Shown here piece by piece: positions 1 to 8,236 of a DNA stretch of 64,000 nt. The notes below the pieces were generated by a model. The model had not been told where the DNA came from, searched no databases, and was given only the letters and a program-made list of their open reading frames with translations. The DNA comes from Clostridiales bacterium (GTDB lineage: Bacteria; Bacillota; Clostridia; Oscillospirales; Acutalibacteraceae). The stretch spans positions 1-64,000 of the forward strand of contig DUNU01000002.1 of assembly GCA_012839185.1 (NCBI GenBank). Direction: 5' to 3'. Positions within the stretch are counted from its first letter, which is position 1; each line of letters begins with the position of its first letter. The position numbers were made by a program, and so were the translations under genes.

Positions 1-110
<110 letters not shown>

Positions 111-412
111 ATATCTAATCATCTTCTTAAAGAATTTCTCTAAGAATATGCTTAAATCATATTTCGAGTTCTTTCTACTCATCTTTTGCGTCGCTGACGC
201 TTTTGTATTTCTCCGGAAATACTTTAATCGGAAGTTTTTTATAAAACTTGCCTCAAAAAAATTATCGGGTTCTTTGAATACAGTTGTTATCTGATTTTCA
301 AGGTTCGGTTCGACCGTCAACTACATAAGCACCAACGCTATATCTTTCGCCATATCCTCATGCTTCCGTCGTGCGGTCTGCTGCTTCCCACTTTTTTCGG
401 GAGAGCCTATTG
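111..412 (-). other. rRNA operon leader (transcribed, non-coding)
   Basis: This 300-nt stretch between the 16S 5' end and the promoter -10 box has no credible gene. The minus strand contains a GAACCTTGAAAA element near 285-306, of the kind found in Firmicutes rRNA leaders and spacers as part of processing stems. An 87-codon minus-strand reading frame crosses it and runs into the 16S gene; it is fortuitous. BoxA-type antitermination signals are expected here but I could not identify one with certainty. Confidence 0.7.
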
Positions 413-441
413 ATTATATCACATCTCACAAACTTTGTCAA
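413..441 (-). promoter_or_regulatory. rRNA promoter P1 (proximal)
   Basis: On the minus strand, TTGACA (441-436), a 17-nt spacer and TATAAT (418-413) form a perfect sigma-A consensus promoter. An A-rich tract lies directly upstream of the -35, as in UP elements of rRNA promoters. Confidence 0.9.
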
Positions 442-518
442 GAACTTTTTTTAGCTTCGATAAGCTTTTTTACTTAAAACAGCATTATTCAAAACAAATT
501 GCGAAAAACAGCTTGGTT

Positions 519-547
519 AGTATACCATTACACTCATTCTTTGTCAA
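519..547 (-). promoter_or_regulatory. rRNA promoter P2 (distal)
   Basis: Second minus-strand promoter: TTGACA (547-542), 17-nt spacer, TATACT (524-519). It shares the 14-nt string AGTTCTTGACAAAG with P1, again preceded by an A-tract. Tandem promoters about 106 bp apart are typical of rrn operons. Confidence 0.85.
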
Positions 548-672
548 GAACTATTTTTTGCCTGCTTCAAACTGCTCCGGGTGTTTGACGAAAAAATTTG
601 CAATATAGCATGATTTTTAAATTTTTATTCGCTTACAATAAAATATGAAATAAATAAATTGTTAAAAAGTAC

Positions 673-701
673 TTGATTTATTTTTTATTTCATTGCATAA
701 T
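673..701 (+). promoter_or_regulatory. Promoter of the SGNH esterase gene
   Basis: TTGATT (673-678), 17-nt spacer, CATAAT (696-701), about 35 nt before the ATG at 736. It diverges from the rRNA promoters. Confidence 0.7.
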
Positions 702-735
702 GTAAAGAGATGAATTTTTATCTTAGGAGCTTATT

Positions 736-1365
736 ATGAAAACATTTTTATTTCAAGGCGATTCAATTACAGATGCCGATCGTTCCCGAAACAATGATGA
801 TATGCTTGGTTGTGGCTATGCAACAATAGCTGCCGGTATGCTTATGAGCAAATACCCCGGAGAAATCCGTTGTATTAACAGAGGAATTTCCGGTGATCGC
901 TCAATCAATCTTCTTGCCAGAATCAAAGTTGATTTTATCAATCTCAAACCTGATTATATCAGTATTCTCATCGGCGTTAACGATGCCTGGCATGATACTA
1001 ATATCGAAAATCCCAACGGTGTTTGTGTCGAAAACTACGAAGAATACCTTGATATGCTCATTTCAAAACTCAAGAAGGCTTTACCCGACACCAAGATATT
1101 TATTCTTGAGCCATTCTTGCTGAAAGGGTCTGCGACAACAGAGAAATGGAATTACTTTAATAATGAAGTTTTACTCCGTGCAAAAGTTGCAAAGGCGATT
1201 GCTGAAAAATACGGTCTCCCCTTCGTTCCGCTTCAGGAGATGCTGGATAAAGCTTGCGAAAAAGCTCCTGCCGAATGGTGGCTTCTTGACGGCGTACATC
1301 CGTCCGTAGCAGGACACACTCTCATTGCCAAAGAACTTGTAAAAGTCGTTGAGGTCAACCTTTAA
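736..1365 (+). CDS. SGNH/GDSL-family hydrolase (esterase)
   Basis: A 209-residue single-domain SGNH hydrolase. Seen directly: block I FQGDSITDA with the nucleophile Ser10, block II RGISGDR (Gly52), block III IGVND (Asn82) and block V DGVHPS with Asp185 and His188, so all four SGNH residues are present. No signal peptide, so it is probably cytoplasmic. Compact enzymes of this type usually act on O-acetylated or other esterified sugars; the substrate is not readable from the sequence. AGGAG at 725-729 supports the start. It is monocistronic: its own promoter lies upstream and another promoter follows before glgB. No clear terminator hairpin follows. Confidence 0.9.
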   Translation: MKTFLFQGDSITDADRSRNNDDMLGCGYATIAAGMLMSKYPGEIRCINRGISGDRSINLLARIKVDFINLKPDYISILIGVNDAWHDTNIENPNGVCVENYEEYLDMLISKLKKALPDTKIFILEPFLLKGSATTEKWNYFNNEVLLRAKVAKAIAEKYGLPFVPLQEMLDKACEKAPAEWWLLDGVHPSVAGHTLIAKELVKVVEVNL

Positions 1366-1426
1366 TCATTTTGACCAATTTCCTTTATTTTTGCAAATAT
1401 TATTGTATAAATTGTCAAAAAGACTC

Positions 1427-1455
1427 TTGCATTTTTTTATTTTTTATGCTATAAT
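1427..1455 (+). promoter_or_regulatory. Promoter of the glycogen (glg) operon
   Basis: TTGCAT (1427-1432), 17-nt spacer, TATAAT (1450-1455), with an extended -10 TGC immediately before TATAAT. The ATG of glgB is 32 nt downstream, so the leader is too short for a riboswitch. Confidence 0.85.
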
Positions 1456-1487
1456 ACAACACGTAATAAGCTATTATGGAGGCGAAT

Positions 1488-3383
1488 ATGCAAAAACCCA
1501 CAAAAACAGACATCTCAGTTCCCATGTATTTATTTCATCAGGGGAAAAATTCAAGAGCCTATGAATTTTTGGGTTCACACAGAATTTCGCCCAAAGAAGT
1601 AGTATTCAGGGTATGGGCACCAAATGCAGCATCGGTTTCTGTTGTAGGAGATTTTAACAATTGGGACAATTTGAGAAATCCTTGCAACAAACTCAATTCC
1701 GGTGGTATTTGGGAATGTACAATTAAGGGGATTAAACAATTTGATACATATAAATATTGTATTTTCACCCATTCGGGTAAAGAGATTTTGAAATGTGATC
1801 CCTACGGTTTCCATGCGGAAACTCGTCCTGCAAATGCTACAAAATTTTACGACATTGATAAATGCTATAAGTGGGCAGACGATGAATGGATGAAGGCTCG
1901 AGAAACCAAAAACATTTATCACAGTCCGATGAATATTTACGAAGTCCATGCAGGTTCATGGCGTCAGCATGATGACGGAAACTTCCTTTCTTATCGGGAA
2001 TTGGCAGATAAGCTTGTAAAATATGTTTCAAATATGGGATATACACACATTGAAGTTATGCCGATTATGGAACATCCGTTTGACGGCTCGTGGGGCTATC
2101 AAGTTACCGGATATTATGCCGTAACATCCCGCTACGGAACACCAAAAGATTTCATGTATTTCGTTGACAAATGCCACCAGGCAGGCTTAGGTGTCATTCT
2201 CGACTGGGTGCCGGCACATTTCCCGAAAGATGCTCACGGTTTGGCAGAGTTTGACGGTGAATGTTGTTACGAATACGAAGACGACCGCAAGGGAGAACAC
2301 AAATCATGGGGTACAAAAGTATTCGACTACGGCAGAAATGAAGTTCGCTCATTCTTAATTTCAAATGCTGAATTTTGGTTTGACAAATATCATATAGACG
2401 GATTAAGAGTTGACGCCGTTGCAAGTATGTTATATCTTGATTATGACAGAAAAGACGGTGAATGGATTGCAAACAAGCATGGAGAAAACAAAAATCTCGA
2501 AGCAATTTCATTTATTCAGGACTTAAATGAAGCAATATTCCGGGATTTCAAAAATCCGCTCATGATTGCCGAAGAAAGTACTGCGTGGCCCATGGTTTCA
2601 AAGCCGGTATTTGCAGGCGGTCTGGGATACAATTTCAAATGGAATATGGGCTGGATGAACGATATTCTTGAATACATCAGTCTTGACGGATGGTTTAAGA
2701 AATTCAATCACGATAAAGTTACATTCTCATTTATGTATGCCTTTTCCGAAAATTTTGTATTACCGATTTCTCACGACGAAGTAGTACACGGCAAAAAATC
2801 ACTTCTTAACAAAATGCCCGGCAGCTATGAAGAAAAATTTGCGGCTATGCGTTCATTTTTGGGATATATGTATGCACATCCGGGGAAGAAACTATTATTC
2901 ATGGGACAAGAATTCGGTCAATTTATAGAATGGAACGAAAATCAGCAACTCGACTGGCACTTGCTTGACTATGAGAAACATAAAAAACTTCAGGCATATT
3001 CCAAAGCACTTAACTTATTCTATAAAAATAATTCTCCTATGTGGGAAATTGACGATTCCTGGGAAGGATTCAAGTGGATAGTCAGCGATGACAACGAAAA
3101 TTCCGTTGTTGCATTTATGCGTAAAGATGAGAAAAACAAAACGATTATTGCAATATGCAATTTCACAAATGTCACCCGTGAGGAATATTCAATCGGTGTG
3201 CCCAGAATGGGCAAGTATAAAATAGTTTTCAATTCCGACTCGACGAAATTCGGCGGAGAAGGAGTAATAAAGAAAACTGTCTATACTGCAAAAAAGAAAC
3301 CAATGCATGGTTTTTCTCACAGTATAACCTTAAAACTTCCCGCCTTGTCTACACTATATATAGAGCCGATAGAATGGCATTAA
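1488..3383 (+). CDS. glgB: 1,4-alpha-glucan branching enzyme GlgB
   Basis: Transfers alpha-1,4 glucan segments to O6 positions, creating alpha-1,6 branches in glycogen (GH13_9, cytoplasm). The N-terminal CBM48-like domain has GDFNNWD. The GH13 barrel shows [11 protein letters not shown], the nucleophile Asp in [10 protein letters not shown] (near residue 309), the acid Glu in AEEST (near 362) and the transition-state Asp in SHDEVVHGK (near 430). Length is 631 residues, normal for the family. An in-frame ATG at 1476 exists but sits on the ribosome binding site; GGAGG at 1478-1482 places the true start at 1488. First gene of glgBCDA. Confidence 0.96.
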   Translation: MQKPTKTDISVPMYLFHQGKNSRAYEFLGSHRISPKEVVFRVWAPNAASVSVVGDFNNWDNLRNPCNKLNSGGIWECTIKGIKQFDTYKYCIFTHSGKEILKCDPYGFHAETRPANATKFYDIDKCYKWADDEWMKARETKNIYHSPMNIYEVHAGSWRQHDDGNFLSYRELADKLVKYVSNMGYTHIEVMPIMEHPFDGSWGYQVTGYYAVTSRYGTPKDFMYFVDKCHQAGLGVILDWVPAHFPKDAHGLAEFDGECCYEYEDDRKGEHKSWGTKVFDYGRNEVRSFLISNAEFWFDKYHIDGLRVDAVASMLYLDYDRKDGEWIANKHGENKNLEAISFIQDLNEAIFRDFKNPLMIAEESTAWPMVSKPVFAGGLGYNFKWNMGWMNDILEYISLDGWFKKFNHDKVTFSFMYAFSENFVLPISHDEVVHGKKSLLNKMPGSYEEKFAAMRSFLGYMYAHPGKKLLFMGQEFGQFIEWNENQQLDWHLLDYEKHKKLQAYSKALNLFYKNNSPMWEIDDSWEGFKWIVSDDNENSVVAFMRKDEKNKTIIAICNFTNVTREEYSIGVPRMGKYKIVFNSDSTKFGGEGVIKKTVYTAKKKPMHGFSHSITLKLPALSTLYIEPIEWH

Positions 3384-3443
3384 AAATACAAAAATCAATT
3401 TCGCAACACATATTTTGAGAAAAGAATCAGAAAGGATAAAACA

Positions 3444-4664
3444 ATGGCAAGAAAACAAGAATGTATTGCTATGTTATTAGCAGGCGGTCAGGGCAGCCGT
3501 TTAGGTGTTTTGACGAGAAATATCGCCAAACCTGCCCTTCCTTACGGCGGAAAATATCGGATTATCGACTTTCCGCTGTCAAACAGCATCAATTCCGGAA
3601 TCACGACAGTAGGCGTTTTGACTCAATATCAACCTTTAGTGCTCAACGATTATATCGGTAACGGTGCTGCTTGGGATTTAGACAGAGAATTCGGTGGAGT
3701 ACATATTTTGTCCCCCTATCAGCAAATCGGCGAATCGCAGTGGTATAAAGGCACGGCAAACGCAATCTATCAAAACATAAATTTCATTGATAGATATAAT
3801 CCCGAATATGTAGCTGTTTTATCCGGCGACCACATCTACAAAATGAATTACGCAAAAATGCTCGATTTCCATAAGAAAAAGGGTGCCGATTGTACCATTG
3901 CAATGATGGAAGTTCCGTGGTCGGAGGCTTCTCGTTTCGGACTTATGTTTGTTGACGACAACGGCAAAATTACCGCATTTGAAGAAAAGCCGAAAAATCC
4001 AAAAAGCAATATGGCATCCATGGGCGTATACATTTTCACCTGGTCAAAACTTCGCAAATATTTAATTGAGGATGAGGCTAAGGAAGGCTCTTCAAACGAC
4101 TTCGGCAAAGATGTTATACCAGCAATGCACGAAAACGGTGAAGGTATGTTTGCCTATCGTTTTGACGGTTATTGGAAAGATGTCGGTACAATCGAATCTC
4201 TTTGGGATGCAAACTTGGAATTATTAACCGAATCGAGCGGTATCGACTTAAATGATGAATACTGGAAGATTTATGCTAAAAACACTGCAAATCCTCCGCA
4301 ATATGTTGCAAATACCGCAGAACTGCAAAACGGTATTTTAGGTGCCGGTGATTATATCGCAGGTAAAGTTGATTATTCGGTTTTATTCTCAAATGTAAAA
4401 ATCGAAGAAGGAGCTTTGGTTGAATTCTCGGTAGTAATGCCCGGTGCGGTAATTAAAAAAGGTGCAATTGTCACCCATGCAATAATCGGCGAAAACTGTG
4501 TTATCGAGGAAAATGCAAAGGTCGGAGAAAGACCGGAAAACTTTGAACACGGTGAAGGCTGGGGCGTATCAGTTGCAGGTCCTGGAACTACGATCCATAA
4601 AAATGCAGTCTTGACTGCAGGAAAAATGATAGAAAATAATATTGAGGAGGGTGTAACAATATGA
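3444..4664 (+). CDS. glgC: Glucose-1-phosphate adenylyltransferase GlgC
   Basis: Makes ADP-glucose from glucose-1-phosphate and ATP, the committed step of glycogen synthesis. The N-terminal nucleotidyltransferase domain has [10 protein letters not shown] and the [20 protein letters not shown] block, with EEKPKNP and the DGYWKDVGT sugar-phosphate site further on; the C-terminal third is a left-handed beta-helix of hexapeptide repeats. At 406 residues it is slightly longer than many bacterial GlgC proteins. It follows glgB by 60 nt with an AGAAAGGA ribosome site and overlaps glgD by 4 nt (ATGA), implying coupled translation. All residues I recognise as catalytic are present, so this is the active subunit. 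Confidence 0.96.
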   Translation: MARKQECIAMLLAGGQGSRLGVLTRNIAKPALPYGGKYRIIDFPLSNSINSGITTVGVLTQYQPLVLNDYIGNGAAWDLDREFGGVHILSPYQQIGESQWYKGTANAIYQNINFIDRYNPEYVAVLSGDHIYKMNYAKMLDFHKKKGADCTIAMMEVPWSEASRFGLMFVDDNGKITAFEEKPKNPKSNMASMGVYIFTWSKLRKYLIEDEAKEGSSNDFGKDVIPAMHENGEGMFAYRFDGYWKDVGTIESLWDANLELLTESSGIDLNDEYWKIYAKNTANPPQYVANTAELQNGILGAGDYIAGKVDYSVLFSNVKIEEGALVEFSVVMPGAVIKKGAIVTHAIIGENCVIEENAKVGERPENFEHGEGWGVSVAGPGTTIHKNAVLTAGKMIENNIEEGVTI

Positions 4665-5776
4665 ACGGCAAAAATTGTATCGGTTTAATTTATTCCAACA
4701 GCTACGACAAGGCTCTTCCTCAACTTGCAGATCTGCGTACTATGGGATCGGTTCCTTTCGGCGGTCGTTATCGTCTTATCGACTTTCCGCTTTCAAATAT
4801 GGTAAATGCCGGCATTTCTAAAGTCGGCGTGGCTACCAGCACAAAATTCAGAAGTCTCCTCGACCATGTCGGTCAAGGAAAGCCTTGGGATTTGTCACGT
4901 AAAAATTCCGGTCTCGCTTTTCTTCCCCCTTTTGACGGTCACTCAAATATCCGTGAAGAAACACGTATCGGCTCACTCATTTCCAATATCACATATCTTG
5001 AAGATGCTCTTGAGGAATATGTTATCTTCTCCGACAGTAATGTTCTTTGTAATATTGACTTAACCGTCATGTTGAATTTCCATGTTTCAAAAAATGCTGA
5101 TGTTACATTTGGTTACATTAACGGTGAATATCCTAAACTCTCCGACAAATTAGTCTTTAAGTTTGACGAGAATGATAAAGTAACCGATATGTCTCTGCCA
5201 AGCAGTGTTAACGGTAATGTTGATTATTTTGCTCATATCTGCATTATGTCCCGTCGTCTTATGCTTCAATTTTTAAACGAAGCGCAGGCATACAATTATA
5301 CAAGCTTTGAGAGGGATATTCTTCTGCCGAAAGTCAAAACACTCAATATGTACGGCTATAAATTGCCCGGTTTTGTCCGCACCATTGATTCCATTCAATC
5401 TTACTACAACATTTCAATGGAACTTCTTGACGAGAAAAATCGCAATTGTCTTTTTAATCCCGAAAGACCTATATTTACAAAAGTACACGACGACAGCCCA
5501 ACGACATATAAAACCGGAGCAAATGTTTCCAATTCTCTTGTTGCTGACGGTTGCATTATCAAAGGCACGGTCGAAAATTGCATAATTTCGCGTGATGTTA
5601 TTATTGAAGAAGGTGCCGTTGTAAAAGATTCCGTCATTATGCAGGGCAGCATTATCAAAGAAAATGCTGAATTGCATTTTGTAATTACGGATAAAGACAC
5701 TGTCATTTCCTCAAACAGAAAACTTATGGGGGACAAAGCATATCCGTTCTTTATTCCAAAGGGAGTAACAATGTAA
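4661..5776 (+). CDS. glgD: GlgD, non-catalytic ADP-glucose pyrophosphorylase subunit
   Basis: A GlgC paralogue (371 residues) with the same two-domain layout and the [14 protein letters not shown] block, but the N-terminal nucleotide loop LAGGxGxRL is replaced by [11 protein letters not shown]. Members of this family form hetero-oligomers with GlgC and modulate its activity. The start overlaps the glgC stop by 4 nt behind GGAGGGTG. The sequence supports a catalytically weak or inactive partner; regulation of GlgC is inferred from the family. Confidence 0.93.
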   Translation: MNGKNCIGLIYSNSYDKALPQLADLRTMGSVPFGGRYRLIDFPLSNMVNAGISKVGVATSTKFRSLLDHVGQGKPWDLSRKNSGLAFLPPFDGHSNIREETRIGSLISNITYLEDALEEYVIFSDSNVLCNIDLTVMLNFHVSKNADVTFGYINGEYPKLSDKLVFKFDENDKVTDMSLPSSVNGNVDYFAHICIMSRRLMLQFLNEAQAYNYTSFERDILLPKVKTLNMYGYKLPGFVRTIDSIQSYYNISMELLDEKNRNCLFNPERPIFTKVHDDSPTTYKTGANVSNSLVADGCIIKGTVENCIISRDVIIEEGAVVKDSVIMQGSIIKENAELHFVITDKDTVISSNRKLMGDKAYPFFIPKGVTM

Positions 5777-5819
5777 TTTCCCAAACCCAAATTCCCATTT
5801 ACATTTAAGGAGAAAAACA

Positions 5820-7241
5820 ATGAAAGTTTTATACGCCGTCAGCGAAGCAAGACCCTTTGTTGTATCCGGTGGTCTTGCGGATGTAGCAGGCAGTTTACCT
5901 CAGGCATTAAGAAAAAGAATGGTCGGAGTACGTGTCGTTCTGCCTCTTTATGACAGCATTCCGCAAGAATACAAAGACCAGATGAAGTTCATTACACATA
6001 TTACCGTTCCTGTTGCGTGGAGAAGACAGTATTGCGGTATTTTTGAATATCGTCAAGATGGTGTAGTATATTATTTTTTGGATAATCAATATTATTTCAA
6101 GCGTGACGGACTTTATGGCTATTATGATGATGCTGAACGTTTTGCCTTCTTCTCCCGTGCGATATTGGAAATTATCCCCTATATCAACTTTAAGCCCGAC
6201 ATTATCCATTGCAATGACTGGCAAACTGCATTAACCCCTGTTTACTATACTGCCATGTACTCAAAAAATCCTGATTATCACAACATTAAGACCGTCTTGA
6301 CAATTCACAATATTCAATATCAAGGTCTTTACGGCATGGAACTTATCGGGGATATTATCGGTCTTGACGGTTATGATGTTTCGTTGGTTGAATATGACGC
6401 CTGCGTAAACTTCTTAAAGGGCGGAATTGAGTGTTCAAATAAAGTTACCACCGTAAGTCCTTCTTATGCAAAAGAAATATTGGATCCTTGGTATTCTCAC
6501 GGTCTTGACAGCATTTTAAGAGCAAGAGAATGGAAGCTTCAGGGTATATTAAACGGTATATCCACCGACTACTATAACCCTGAAGATGATGAAGATATTG
6601 CAGCAAATTATTCCGCACAAAAGCCAAAAAACAAGGCTAAATGCAAAGCCGCACTGCAAAAGAAATTGGGACTTCCCGAAAACAAAGATACTCCAATTAT
6701 CGGTATGGTATCCCGCTTGGTTTCGCATAAAGGTCTTGATTTGGTCAAAACTATTGCCGAAGAACTTGTTTCTGCTGAAAATGTTCAACTTGCCGTCTTG
6801 GGCAGCGGCGACAAGATTTATGAAGATTATTTCAAATATCTTGCAGAAAAATATCCTGACAAAGTCAGTTTTACCGCTGCATTTGATGCAAAACTTGCAA
6901 AAGAAATTTACGCAGGCTCGGATATGTTCTTAATGCCCTCAAAAAGTGAGCCCTGCGGTCTTTCTCAGATGATTGCTCTGCGTTACGGCTCCATTCCGAT
7001 TGTCCGTGAAACCGGCGGTCTTAAAGACAGCGTATTTGATTCGGGACTCGGTGAGGGTAACGGTTTTACATTCTCAAACTACAATGCTCACGATTTGCTT
7101 CACTGCATCCGTCGTGCCATTGAGGGCTACAAGGATAAGAAGGGCTGGGCAATGCTTCAACAACGTGCTATGGAGAGCGATTATTCATGGAAACGCTCTG
7201 CCGGCGAATATATTAAAATGTATAAGGAAATTTTGGACTGA
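5820..7241 (+). CDS. glgA: Glycogen synthase GlgA (ADP-glucose dependent, GT5)
   Basis: Extends alpha-1,4 glucan from ADP-glucose. Both Rossmann domains of the GT-B fold are present; the C-terminal domain has GMVSRLVSHKGLD, PSKSEPCGLSQM and RETGGLKD, which hold the nucleotide-sugar and catalytic Glu. Length of 473 is normal. The start is supported by AAGGAG 7-8 nt upstream. One oddity: the N-terminal KxGGL motif, whose Lys15 contacts ADP-glucose in E. coli GlgA, reads VSGGL here (Val15). The stop overlaps the next gene by one base (TGATG). Confidence 0.95.
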   Translation: MKVLYAVSEARPFVVSGGLADVAGSLPQALRKRMVGVRVVLPLYDSIPQEYKDQMKFITHITVPVAWRRQYCGIFEYRQDGVVYYFLDNQYYFKRDGLYGYYDDAERFAFFSRAILEIIPYINFKPDIIHCNDWQTALTPVYYTAMYSKNPDYHNIKTVLTIHNIQYQGLYGMELIGDIIGLDGYDVSLVEYDACVNFLKGGIECSNKVTTVSPSYAKEILDPWYSHGLDSILRAREWKLQGILNGISTDYYNPEDDEDIAANYSAQKPKNKAKCKAALQKKLGLPENKDTPIIGMVSRLVSHKGLDLVKTIAEELVSAENVQLAVLGSGDKIYEDYFKYLAEKYPDKVSFTAAFDAKLAKEIYAGSDMFLMPSKSEPCGLSQMIALRYGSIPIVRETGGLKDSVFDSGLGEGNGFTFSNYNAHDLLHCIRRAIEGYKDKKGWAMLQQRAMESDYSWKRSAGEYIKMYKEILD

Positions 7242-8104
7242 TGGCTAAATTTATTTTATCCGCTTTTGCAGACGAAGCGGGAAAAACGCTTCTTGAACAG
7301 ATTGATGCTCTTAAAGCTAACAACTTTACCGCACTTGAACCTCGCGGTCTTGATAAAGGTAATATCTCTACATACACCCCCCAAATGTGCAAGGAAGTAA
7401 AGAAAATTCTTGACGATAACGGAATTATTGTTTCATCTATGGGTTCACCCTTCGGAAAAATCAATATTCATGATGACTTCAATGCTCATTTTGACAGTTT
7501 CAAAGTTTGTGTTGAAAATGCAAATATTTTAGGCACAAACAAAATTCGTATGTTCTCGTTCTATAAGAATGATGACGAAAAATGGGAAGACCTTCGTGAT
7601 GATATTTTTGAAAAACTCGATATTATGGCGACATATTCACTTAAAAACGGTGTGCTTTGCTGCCATGAAAACGAGAAAGATATTTACGGAGATACGGACA
7701 CCCGTTGTCTTGATATATTGAAGACATTTGAGGGAAAAATCCGCGGAGTATTCGACCCTGCAAACTTTATTCAATGCGGTGTTCAAATTCTTCCCGCCTA
7801 TGAAATGCTTGCACCTTATATCGAATATATGCACATCAAAGACGGTCGCTATGCTGACGGTTCCATCACTCCTCCCGGCAAAGGTGACGGCAATTTAGTC
7901 GAGCTTCTCAGATTATTCAATAAAGCAGAAGGTGAAAAATTCCTCACTTTAGAGCCACATCTTAAAGTCTTCGCCGGTCTTTCCGAACTTGAAAAAGAAG
8001 GCGGAACAGCCGATGTTCTCAAAGATGACTATACCTATCCGACAAATCGTGATGCCTTTAATGCTGCGGCGAACGCACTACATGAAGTCCTTGCTCAAAT
8101 CTGA
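7241..8104 (+). CDS. Sugar phosphate isomerase/epimerase family TIM-barrel protein
   Basis: A 287-residue protein of the xylose-isomerase-like/AP-endonuclease-2 superfamily. The barrel signatures FADEAGKT (strand 1), CCHENEKDIYGD, GVFDPANF, HIKDGR and LEPH supply the Glu/Asp/His residues that bind a divalent metal in this fold. The substrate is unknown; relatives are often annotated as sugar phosphate isomerases or hydroxypyruvate-isomerase-like proteins. The start codon overlaps the glgA stop and the shared terminator follows it, so it is the last gene of the glycogen operon. A second family member (46752-47531) is only distantly similar. Confidence 0.85.
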   Translation: MAKFILSAFADEAGKTLLEQIDALKANNFTALEPRGLDKGNISTYTPQMCKEVKKILDDNGIIVSSMGSPFGKINIHDDFNAHFDSFKVCVENANILGTNKIRMFSFYKNDDEKWEDLRDDIFEKLDIMATYSLKNGVLCCHENEKDIYGDTDTRCLDILKTFEGKIRGVFDPANFIQCGVQILPAYEMLAPYIEYMHIKDGRYADGSITPPGKGDGNLVELLRLFNKAEGEKFLTLEPHLKVFAGLSELEKEGGTADVLKDDYTYPTNRDAFNAAANALHEVLAQI

Positions 8105-8111
8105 CCCTATG

Positions 8112-8142
8112 AAAAATCGGTACTTCGGTGCCGGTTTTTTAT
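8112..8142 (+). terminator. Intrinsic terminator of the glg operon
   Basis: A 9-bp stem (AATCGGTAC / GTGCCGGTT, with G-T pairs) closed by a UUCG tetraloop and followed by TTTTTTATTTT, eight bases after the stop codon. Confidence 0.93.
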
Positions 8143-8175
8143 TTTGGATTGCTCTTATTTTTCTTTAAAAAACTA

Positions 8176-8204
8176 TTGTATTTTTTGGGGGTTTGTGTTA
8201 TTAT
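8176..8204 (+). promoter_or_regulatory. Promoter of the dockerin/Cys-repeat protein gene
   Basis: TTGTAT (8176-8181), 17-nt spacer, TATTAT (8199-8204) with an extended -10 TGT at 8196-8198. It lies 33 nt before the ATG at 8237. Confidence 0.75.
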
Positions 8205-8236
8205 ATATGATGTATGTAGTATAGTAAGGTGATATT

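Noticed and set aside
1366-1487. Riboswitch before the glg operon
   Set aside because: Promoter -10 lies only 32 nt before the start codon, leaving no room for an aptamer.
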